A program made the translations under genes and the position numbers. From Candidatus Syntropharchaeum sp. (lineage in GTDB: Archaea; Halobacteriota; Syntropharchaeia; Alkanophagales; Methanospirareceae): 6,080 bases of DNA. Below are positions 1 through 4,902 of this stretch, in pieces. Numbering within the stretch: position 1 is the stretch's first letter; each line of letters begins with the position of its first letter. The DNA lies in NCBI GenBank assembly GCA_016782355.1, contig JADHYP010000083.1, positions 1 through 6,080 of the forward strand, read 5' to 3'. Below the pieces are notes generated by a model. That model saw only the letters and a list, made by a program, of their open reading frames with translations, searched no databases and was not told the DNA's origin.

Positions 1-1
1 T

Positions 2-223
2 AGAACTGGAAAAAAATTGCACGGCAAGAAACTTCCGGATCATTTGGAGCTCACACACATAGAAATTGAAGCAGGCCGATCATCGCAAGAAACACTTTTG
101 GGAAGAAATGCCTCAACCGTTGAATCTCTTTACCTTTCTCCTGCATTAATAGATAAAATTGGAAATAATATATTAATAGCCCCTAAACAAAAACAATTGG
201 ACCTCATGGGGGCAAGTTTATGA
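2..223 (+). CDS. C-terminal end of a probable DNA N6-adenine methyltransferase (5' truncated by window edge)
   Basis: The reading frame is open from base 2, so the TTG at 17 is probably an internal codon and the gene starts outside the window. Only the last 73 residues are visible. They contain R-S-S-Q-E-T-L-L-G followed by T-V-E-S-L-Y-L-S-P (about residues 30-52), which resembles the C-terminal tail of D12-class (Dam-like) adenine methyltransferases, where a basic segment precedes a TE-x-LW-x-N/SP strand. The catalytic DPPY and the AdoMet motif would lie upstream and cannot be checked, so the family call rests on tail similarity and context. The context fits: the stop codon overlaps the start of a restriction-endonuclease-like gene (ATGA at 220-223), the usual close coupling of a type II restriction-modification pair. 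It would protect host sites by methylation. Alternatives are another methyltransferase class or an unrelated protein. Confidence 0.5.
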   Translation, partial: RTGKKLHGKKLPDHLELTHIEIEAGRSSQETLLGRNASTVESLYLSPALIDKIGNNILIAPKQKQLDLMGASL

Positions 224-573
224 GGAAGAAAAATTTACCTGACGATTTTATAAAAAAATGCAAATCTGTTACGGCAAAAAGGCCAAAAACAGTTATTGAA
301 CATATTATTAAGCATGGGCATGTGACCACAGAAGAATTAAAAGAAAAATATGGTTACAACCATCCTCCCAGAGCTGCTAGAGATGTCCGAGAACAGGGTA
401 TACCCCTTGAAACATTTCGCGTAACCGGAAGTGATGGAAGAAAAATTGGAGCTTACAGGTTTGGTGACCCCCAAAAAGCAAGATTCAGCCGTCTTCAAGG
501 AAGAACGGCGTTTTCAAAGGAAATAAAAGATGAGCTGCTGAAGTGCAAGATAGTAAGTGTGCCATCTATTTAG
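220..573 (+). CDS. N-terminal half of a frameshifted HNH restriction endonuclease (winged-helix part)
   Basis: The ATG at 220 overlaps the methyltransferase stop and has a G-rich Shine-Dalgarno-like run at 208-212. The 117-residue product has a helix-turn-helix/winged-helix-like region at about residues 22-80: RPKTVIEHI, then HGHVTTEELKEKYGY, then RAARDVREQGIPLETFRV, with a wing at SDGRKIGAYRF. It then runs into FSKEIKDELLK, which in whole proteins of this kind leads directly into a zinc-knuckle HNH nuclease domain. Here the frame ends after about ten unrelated residues at a TAG (571-573), and the nuclease domain continues in the overlapping frame from 543. Going from this frame to the next needs one extra base near 541-546, so a single-base deletion (or an assembly error) explains the split. 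I see no clear slippery heptamer that would suggest programmed frameshifting. Confidence 0.7.
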   Translation: MRKKNLPDDFIKKCKSVTAKRPKTVIEHIIKHGHVTTEELKEKYGYNHPPRAARDVREQGIPLETFRVTGSDGRKIGAYRFGDPQKARFSRLQGRTAFSKEIKDELLKCKIVSVPSI

Positions 574-947
574 AAGTATATGACGAAAGAGAACTTCAAA
601 TTGATCACAGAATACCTTTTGAGGTAGCCGGGGATGATCCAAACAAGATGAACAATCCCGAAGAATATATGCTTCTTTGCGGTTCTGCTAACCGGGCTAA
701 ATCATGGTCATGTGAGCATTGTGTTAACTGGATTGAAATCAAAAAGATAGATATTTGTAGAAATTGTTATTGGGCATTTCCTGAACATTATAATCACATT
801 GCAATGCAACCAGTTCGAAGGGTTGACATTATGTGGTCGGGTGAAGAAATTGAAGTTTATGAACGACTGAAAGAGAGGACTATAGAGTTACAAAAAGACA
901 TTCCATTTTATATTAAGGAATTAATCAAGAAATATTTACCACCCTAA
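543..947 (+). CDS. C-terminal half of a frameshifted HNH restriction endonuclease (nuclease domain)
   Basis: The first possible start is GTG 543, with no convincing ribosome site, so this is better read as the continuation of the preceding frame than as an independent gene. The 134 residues carry an HNH (beta-beta-alpha metal) signature: L-Q-I-D-H-R-I-P at residues 18-25 (catalytic His 22) and L-L-C-G-S-A-N-R-A-K-S at 44-54 (Asn 50). A CEHC pair (57-60) and a CRNC pair (72-75) follow and look like a second zinc site. The usual structural zinc knuckle of such HNH proteins is Cys-x-x-Cys plus Cys-x-x-Cys. Here it reads CAIY (6-9) and CGSA (46-49), so one Cys of each pair is missing. Together with the frameshift this suggests a decaying gene. 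The partner methyltransferase gene upstream supports a restriction role. The stop TAA (945-947) lies inside the attC-like element. Confidence 0.72.
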   Translation: MQDSKCAIYLEVYDERELQIDHRIPFEVAGDDPNKMNNPEEYMLLCGSANRAKSWSCEHCVNWIEIKKIDICRNCYWAFPEHYNHIAMQPVRRVDIMWSGEEIEVYERLKERTIELQKDIPFYIKELIKKYLPP

Positions 948-1011
948 CAATCGCATTAAGACGGGGCAGTCTGCCCTGCGGGCTTCTTGCCGCTTATGCA
1001 AACCGTTAGGC
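942..1011 (+). repeat. Integron attC-like recombination site
   Basis: This is a 70-bp imperfect palindrome with attC layout. R'' is CCCTAAC (942-948) and R' is GTTAGGC (1005-1011, matching GTTRRRY); they pair at 6 of 7 positions. Inside are short unpaired spacers (AATC 949-952; AAACC 1000-1004). Next come L'' GCATTAAGACGG (953-964) and L' CCGCTTATGC (990-999), which pair fully once two bases, both on the L'' side, are left extrahelical. That asymmetry is the structural mark integron integrases use to pick a strand. A 25-nt terminal loop region (965-989) has its own small GGCA/TGCC hairpin. The upstream HNH gene ends inside R'', as cassette genes commonly do, and the orientation (gene, then R'' to R') is correct for a cassette on the plus strand. 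Exchange would be expected between G1005 and T1006. No integrase gene is visible in this window. Confidence 0.8.
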
Positions 1012-1039
1012 ACTGAGGACTTTGTCCGTGGAGGCACTC

Positions 1040-1264
1040 GAGGAGGGCATTCTTGAGTCATAGTCACCGAAATAAAGCCTTTGTCCGGGCAATCCGCTCG
1101 TACCTGCCCAAATATATCTCCGCGTGGATAAACGAGTACGAGTTCCTGATAGTGCAGACATTAACGTGTCGATACAAAATGCAATCTAGGACGAGGCTGA
1201 TTTCGTGATAATTTTCCTCGGTCGGGAGGCACTGAAGTCTGAATGGATCAGAAGGGAATTTTAA
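1040..1264 (+). pseudogene. Decayed TIR-domain protein gene, copy A
   Basis: In one frame, 1050-1154 translates as FLSHSHRNKAFVRAIR, then SYLPKYISAWINEYEFLIV. This is a TIR box 1 (F-L-S-H-S) followed by the W-x-N/D-E-x-E-x-L-I element that precedes helix C. The frame then shifts: from 1157 the next frame reads DINVSIQNAI, a TAG stop (1187-1189), DEADFVIIFLG and REALKSEWIRREF, ending at TAA 1262-1264. This matches the TIR pattern A-D-x-V-I-x-L-S-x-x-x-x-S-x-W-x-x-x-E. One missing base near 1155 and one nonsense codon therefore break an otherwise readable domain. A GAGGAGGG ribosome site (1040-1047) sits just before the start of the homology, and TTG 1053 could have been the start. TIR domains in prokaryotic defence usually hydrolyse NAD or make signalling nucleotides. 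Any effector or sensor domain that once followed is not recognisable downstream. Confidence 0.75.
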
Positions 1265-1433
1265 TGGTAATGAAGGATAAGTCACCTGTCCTATGTAATA
1301 AGAGACGTAGGTGGACTTCGGACACGAGCTGAAAGAATTTTCAAGTCTCCGATAGCTCCCATATATGGAGGATTAAGTCTTCTATAGTTATTTATACACA
1401 ATTGAGAAATAATAGAATAAAGATAAAAAAACA
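1265..1433. other. Non-coding stretch with direct repeats and promoter for the next gene
   Basis: No gene is seen here. Just after the TIR remnant one frame reads KDKSPVL (about 1277-1297), which might be more TIR debris but is too short to claim. The 13-bp sequences AAGTCTCCGATAG (1343-1355) and AAGTCTTCTATAG (1375-1387) match at 11 positions and lie 32 bp apart. They flank a CCATATATGG palindrome (1359-1368). A TATA-like TTTATACA (1391-1398) follows. No tRNA, box C/D RNA or second attC-like element was recognised. Confidence 0.5.
1391..1398 (+). promoter_or_regulatory. Candidate TATA box for the 1452 gene
   Basis: TTTATACA lies in an A/T-rich tract. An archaeal transcript would start roughly 25 bp downstream (about 1420-1425), giving a leader of about 30 bases before the preferred ATG at 1452. 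It is chosen by position and composition only. Confidence 0.35.
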
Positions 1434-1451
1434 ATGTTGTGGGAGAGAGAA

Positions 1452-2285
1452 ATGACAATACACATCAACACAATCACCCCAAATCATGTTATTACTGTTT
1501 CCGATAGGTTACTCTCTACCCCTACGGGGCATATTGAACTTGGCGATGATAGGTATAAGCACTTAATTTTGATTTGTGATGACGCTCGTGTTGTGACTAG
1601 TTTTGCTGGTATTGCTGGTATAATCTCTTCAAGAAAAGGTGTATTGATTGTTGAGCATGAAACCCTAGATTGGCTCACAGAAGTATTCCAAGAAACATCA
1701 AAAAAAGCACATGGAATAGATAATCATTTGAATGATTTACGTGATAAAGTTCAGCCCCATATTGATATGTTAAGGAAAAAATTAAACCTGCCTTCTGATT
1801 CGCCAAAAATAAAATTGGCCATACAAATTAGTGGATGGGTTGGTGATGTTCAATTTCACTGTGTAATAGATAATTATCTTGACAACTATAGTCGCACAGG
1901 CCCGACGCGTCCATATTTTAAAACGAGATACAAGCTTTATGAAGGCCGGATGTTTGAAGATGGCAGCAAAATAATCATTATTGGGCAGGAGTTTATAAGT
2001 GAAAATAAAGACCATTTATTTGAGGGACTTTTTGAAGTTTCTCGACGTGAAAATCCAAAAGAAATTTTCGAAACCTCAGTAAAAATAATTCGCACTGCTG
2101 CCGTAAATAGTAACGGTTATGTTGGTTTCAACTGCTCTGGTGTAAGGATATCACGCAGTGATCATGGTATTCAAGTTTTCGATGATCGTGACCAATCAGT
2201 CTGGGATGTAGTAATGCCAAATACGACTTATTCAACTTCACAGATCTCATTATCAACAAAAAATATGCGTGGCCGTAAATTATAA
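1452..2285 (+). CDS. Uncharacterised protein with Ntn-hydrolase/proteasome-beta-like N-terminus
   Basis: The product is 277 residues from ATG 1452. An in-frame ATG at 1434 would add six residues, but GGGAGAG (1441-1447) is a good ribosome site for 1452 and would be coding from 1434. The N-terminal pattern is a short strand (MTIHINTIT), V-I-T-V-S-D-R-L-L-S, then G-D-D-R-Y-K-H-L-I-L-I-C, then ARVVTSFAGIAGI. This resembles the opening strands of proteasome-beta/HslV-type Ntn hydrolases (T...V-x-A-x-D-x-R ... K-x-x-x-I ... x-A-x-x-G-x-x-G), but there is no Thr directly after the initiator Met, so catalysis is uncertain. Further on are W-L-T-E-V-F, a Q-I-S-G-W-V-G-D segment, and a conserved-looking tail N-C-S-G-V-R-I-S-R...F-D-D-R...S-V-W-D-V-V-M-P-N. 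No signal peptide or membrane helix is seen, so it is probably cytosolic. The gene is intact although it sits between two ruined TIR fragments, suggesting it is still selected or arrived recently. Function unknown. Confidence 0.85.
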   Translation: MTIHINTITPNHVITVSDRLLSTPTGHIELGDDRYKHLILICDDARVVTSFAGIAGIISSRKGVLIVEHETLDWLTEVFQETSKKAHGIDNHLNDLRDKVQPHIDMLRKKLNLPSDSPKIKLAIQISGWVGDVQFHCVIDNYLDNYSRTGPTRPYFKTRYKLYEGRMFEDGSKIIIIGQEFISENKDHLFEGLFEVSRRENPKEIFETSVKIIRTAAVNSNGYVGFNCSGVRISRSDHGIQVFDDRDQSVWDVVMPNTTYSTSQISLSTKNMRGRKL

Positions 2286-2287
2286 CC

Positions 2288-2409
2288 CTTAACCCTGCGC
2301 TCCACAGGCCCAAATGTATATCGGCATGTGGGGACAGTACGAACTCCTGATAATGTAGAGGCGACATGTTGATAAGAAATGCACTCCAAGAAGAGGCTGA
2401 TTTCGTTCC
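2288..2409 (+). pseudogene. Decayed TIR-domain fragment, copy B
   Basis: The stretch 2309-2406 aligns with 1107-1206 of TIR copy A at roughly 70 percent nucleotide identity by eye, in the same orientation. Pieces of the domain are readable in three frames: RPKCISAC (from about 2307), QYELLIM followed by a TAG, and MLIRNALQEEADFV (ending about 2408). This corresponds to the part of copy A from LPKYISAW to DEADFV. Two frameshifts and a stop make it non-functional. The box 1 segment and everything after the A-D-F-V strand are missing. It starts directly behind the stop of the 1452 gene and ends about 40 bp before the end of the kinase gene on the other strand. Confidence 0.65.
2302..2330. repeat. 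Imperfect inverted repeat behind the 1452 gene
   Basis: CCACAGGCC (2302-2310) faces GGCATGTGG (2322-2330), pairing at 8 of 9 positions around an 11-nt loop. It lies 17 bp after the stop of the 1452 gene and could form a hairpin in its transcript. It has no T-run, so it is not a clear terminator. It also overlaps TIR fragment B and may be chance. Confidence 0.3.
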
Positions 2410-2448
2410 CCTATACCCTCGCGATAAATTCTCTTATGGTTACCCCTT

Positions 2449-3555
2449 TCATCGCTCAAAATACTTATTCACACCTTTGTAATCAAATTCATCCGTCTCA
2501 AGCACGTTCCGTATAAAGTTAAACAGTTTCATCCGCGTGTCCAGCGATATGCCGGGATACCATACAGGCGAAGCAACTACAAGCCCGCGGAACGCATAAA
2601 ACGGCTGTATTACCTCCAGTAACTCATAATCCCCTGTTTTTTCGAGGTACACATCAAAGAACAAGTCATATAACTTCTTAAACCCACGGTCAATCTCATT
2701 GCCCTCTGTCTTGAGAAGCCCGAAAAAGAGATAATTTATGGTCATCGAGGAAACGTCGTCAGCGGCTTCGCCCCATTCTCCTCTGCTCCTATCCAGCACA
2801 GTAAAATCAGTTCCTTCGCGGAACATGACGTTCCAGGGATGGAAATCGCCATGAACCATACACAACCTCTTTGCTCTCTCCTTCAGTTTCCATCGCCAGT
2901 CTATGCTCTTCTTCTCTATATCCGCCAGTTCTTCGCTCGTTATGAACTCACTTCCGGGTGGATAACTGTCCGTAAGCCCGAATATGCACTCACTATGCCC
3001 CACTAACTCCCTCATCCTCCGCACATAAAGTCGTGCATCGTCTTTCTTCACGACGTGTATATCAGCTAAATAGGAAGCCAGAGCAGATACCCTTTCCTTA
3101 TCTTCTTTTCTTAATTCCCCACCCGCTTTTAACCTATCCAGGTCCTTAACGTATTCTTCGCCTTCCACTTTATCGCATACGATGAAATACTCCTCCGCAT
3201 CACTTGCTGATTCCATCCTTCCGTCCTTCGTAAAGTAACCAACGTCAAGCGAGTTCACGTGCTTCGGCAGCTTATTGAACGCATGGTGCTGCCATATCAA
3301 TATTTGCGCACGGTCAGAGAGATGGTCGTGCCCGAACCCATTCCCCTTCATCGAGGAGATAACAACCTCTTTTAGTTCCCCTTCGCCAGTCTCAAACTCC
3401 ACGAGGTAAGGTTTGCCATACCCGAACCCTTTTATTTCGTGCTCCTCTTCCGGCTTTGACTTCGATTCCAGCCCCAACTCCCTCACGTTTAGTATTCGCA
3501 AAGGAGTTGCGAACCGGTTTGCCAGGTAGTTTTGTATTTTTTCCTTGCTCAACAT
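2449..3555 (-). CDS. Aminoglycoside phosphotransferase-fold (APH/choline kinase-like) kinase
   Basis: The 368-residue product has the protein-kinase-like small-molecule kinase core. The catalytic loop is M-V-H-G-D-F-H-P-W-N-V-M-F (residues 233-245), with the H-x-D-x(4)-N Brenner motif (Asp 237, Asn 242). The metal-binding strand is F-T-V-L-D-R-S-R-G-E-W-G-E-A-A-D-D-V (251-268), with Asp 255 at the DFG-equivalent position. Residues 64-78 (VVISSMKGNGFGHDH) likely form the nucleotide-binding strand and loop, and Y-F-I-V-C-D-K-V-E-G (123-132) the hinge. The family phosphorylates hydroxyls of small molecules such as aminoglycosides, homoserine, choline or sugars. The substrate here cannot be read from sequence, and antibiotic resistance should not be assumed. 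The ATG at 3555 is preceded (minus strand) by GGAGTGA about nine bases upstream. It diverges from orc1/cdc6 across 117 bp and is probably a single-gene transcript. Confidence 0.88.
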   Translation of the reverse strand: MLSKEKIQNYLANRFATPLRILNVRELGLESKSKPEEEHEIKGFGYGKPYLVEFETGEGELKEVVISSMKGNGFGHDHLSDRAQILIWQHHAFNKLPKHVNSLDVGYFTKDGRMESASDAEEYFIVCDKVEGEEYVKDLDRLKAGGELRKEDKERVSALASYLADIHVVKKDDARLYVRRMRELVGHSECIFGLTDSYPPGSEFITSEELADIEKKSIDWRWKLKERAKRLCMVHGDFHPWNVMFREGTDFTVLDRSRGEWGEAADDVSSMTINYLFFGLLKTEGNEIDRGFKKLYDLFFDVYLEKTGDYELLEVIQPFYAFRGLVVASPVWYPGISLDTRMKLFNFIRNVLETDEFDYKGVNKYFER

Positions 3556-3672
3556 ATCTCTGTATCACTCCAGTGGAAACATACCCCAAAGCATACTATT
3601 ATATATATGATATCTATTTTTATCTTTTACACTGGAATTTGCTTTTGAGATAAAGTGGGGTAGAGATAAAAT
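3556..3672. other. Candidate replication origin segment (oriC-like) between kinase and orc1/cdc6
   Basis: Many archaeal origins lie next to an orc1/cdc6 gene and consist of an AT-rich unwinding stretch with inverted Origin Recognition Boxes. This gap has CTCCAGTGGAAAC (3568-3580), 12 of 13 to the ORB core TTCCAGTGGAAAC as I recall it. It also has TTACACTGGAATT (3627-3639), 10 of 13 to the TTCCACTGGAAAC variant and followed by GGGG at 3657-3660. The shared 7-mer TCCAGTG (3569-3575) and CACTGGA (3630-3636) form an inverted pair around an almost pure A/T core (3593-3628). The segment is short and lacks a strong G-run at the first box, so it may be only part of an origin or an Orc1 autoregulatory site. 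Confidence 0.5.
3599..3610. promoter_or_regulatory. Candidate bidirectional TATA element for kinase and orc1/cdc6
   Basis: TTATATATATGA contains a symmetric (AT) run that could bind TBP in either direction. On the minus strand a start about 25 bp away would fall near 3575, giving the kinase a leader of about 20 bases. On the plus strand a start near 3630-3635 gives orc1 a leader of about 40 bases. It lies within the AT-rich core between the two ORB-like boxes, so initiator binding could affect both promoters. Confidence 0.4.
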
Positions 3673-4890
3673 ATGGAAAACCTGTTCGAGGATCTGATGA
3701 ATGGAGGTAAGATATTTGCGAATAGAGAGGTGCTTCGCCCTACGTATATCCCTCAAAATCTACCACATCGGAAGAAACAAATAAGCGGTTTAGCGAATAC
3801 GCTATCAGCGGCGTTAAAGAAAGAGACACCTTCTAATATATTGATCTACGGTAAGACAGGGACGGGTAAGACCGCTACGGTAAAATACGTGAGCAAGGAA
3901 TTAGAAGAGATGGGGAAGAAGAGGGGCAGTAAATGCGTTCTGCTCTATATCAACAATGAGGTATTTGATACGCAGTATCGAGTTTTTGCTTATCTCGCGA
4001 GGGTGTTCAATAAGCGCGTTCCGATGATAGGATGGCCGACGGATATGGTGTATTCCGAGTTCAAGGCAGGGATAGATACCGAGGATAGATGCGTAATCGT
4101 GATATTGGATGAGGTGGACAAGTTAGCAACCAAAGGAGATGGAGCGTTATATAACCTTTCGAGAATAAACAGCGAACTAAATAACGCAAAGGTAAGCATG
4201 ATAGGTATTTCGAATGACCTGACTTTCACGGATCTGTTAGACCCGAGGGTGAAGTCGTCGTTAGGCGAGGAAGAGATAATATTTCCGCCTTACAATGCCG
4301 AGCAGTTAAAGGATATTTTGGATGAGAGGGCGGAAAAGGCGTTCAATGACTCTGTGATAGACGACACGGTGATACCGCTATGTGCTGCCTTCGCTGCCCA
4401 GGAGCATGGAGACGCAAGGCGTGCTCTTGACCTGCTGCGTGTATCCGGGGAAATTGCAGAGCGAACGGAATCTGACAAGGTAACTGAGGCGCATGTGCGG
4501 GTTGCAAATGAAAAGATAGAAGCGAATAGGGTTGTTGAGGTGGTAAAAACACTGCCGCTGCAATCAAAGATCGTGTTAAACAGCGTGCTACTGCTAAACA
4601 GGGAAAGGAACAGAAGGCGCTTCTCCAGCGGTGAGGTCTATAATATGTATCGGAGATTGTGTAACCATTTAGGCATGGAGCCGTTAACGCAGCTACGTGT
4701 TACCGATTTGGTCTCGGAGTTGGACATCCTGGGATTGATAAACGCAGTGATTATAAGCAGAGGAAGATATGGTAGGACAAAAGAGATTTCATTAAGTGTG
4801 CCAGAAGAGAGCGTGCAGCCTGTCTTGCTTGAAGACTATAAGCTTAAAGCGATATCTAATATCAGAGTGAGAGCGCAAGTAACATTGTAG
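3673..4890 (+). CDS. cdc6: Orc1/Cdc6 family replication initiator (AAA+ ATPase)
   Basis: The 405-residue protein has the full Orc1/Cdc6 plan. The N-terminal arm is I-F-A-N-R-E-V-L-R-P-T-Y-I-P (14-27). Walker A is G-K-T-G-T-G-K-T (60-67) and Walker B is V-I-V-I-L-D-E-V-D-K-L (141-151). Sensor 1 is G-I-S-N-D (178-182), with the initiator-specific region just after it. Sensor 2 is G-D-A-R-R-A-L-D-L-L (246-255). A C-terminal winged helix (about 290-395) has a basic wing G-R-Y-G-R-T-K-E-I. The length is normal for archaeal homologues (about 380-420). It binds origin DNA through the winged helix and AAA+ domains and loads MCM helicase. ATG 3673 is preceded by a G-rich GTGGGGTAGAG stretch; no earlier in-frame start seems needed. 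It is separated from the L7Ae gene by 12 bp, suggesting co-transcription of replication and translation genes. The upstream gap holds ORB-like sites that it may bind. Confidence 0.96.
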   Translation: MENLFEDLMNGGKIFANREVLRPTYIPQNLPHRKKQISGLANTLSAALKKETPSNILIYGKTGTGKTATVKYVSKELEEMGKKRGSKCVLLYINNEVFDTQYRVFAYLARVFNKRVPMIGWPTDMVYSEFKAGIDTEDRCVIVILDEVDKLATKGDGALYNLSRINSELNNAKVSMIGISNDLTFTDLLDPRVKSSLGEEEIIFPPYNAEQLKDILDERAEKAFNDSVIDDTVIPLCAAFAAQEHGDARRALDLLRVSGEIAERTESDKVTEAHVRVANEKIEANRVVEVVKTLPLQSKIVLNSVLLLNRERNRRRFSSGEVYNMYRRLCNHLGMEPLTQLRVTDLVSELDILGLINAVIISRGRYGRTKEISLSVPEESVQPVLLEDYKLKAISNIRVRAQVTL

Positions 4891-4902
4891 GGGGAATGAA
4901 AG

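Noticed and set aside
541..573. Programmed -1 frameshift joining the two HNH gene halves
   Set aside because: No X-XXY-YYZ slippery heptamer or clear downstream pseudoknot is seen, and missing zinc-site Cys residues point to decay instead.
1012..1043. Short imperfect repeat AGGCACT(C)GAGGA at 1008 and 1032 as a mobile-element target duplication
   Set aside because: The copies are only 12 bp apart with no element between them, so they are more likely chance or local duplication near the attC edge.
1064..1285. 73-residue open frame on the minus strand
   Set aside because: It is antisense to the TIR remnant, which is readable on the plus strand; it has no recognisable domain and no ribosome site.
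2281..2330. Possible second attC site after the 1452 gene (CCTTAAC plus a nearby hairpin)
   Set aside because: There is no GTTRRRY partner box within attC distance, and the hairpin lies inside TIR fragment B, so the resemblance is limited to a short R''-like string.
2449..3555. Antibiotic resistance gene (aminoglycoside phosphotransferase)
   Set aside because: The fold is right, but the family is broad and common in archaea with unrelated substrates; nothing in the sequence shows aminoglycoside specificity.
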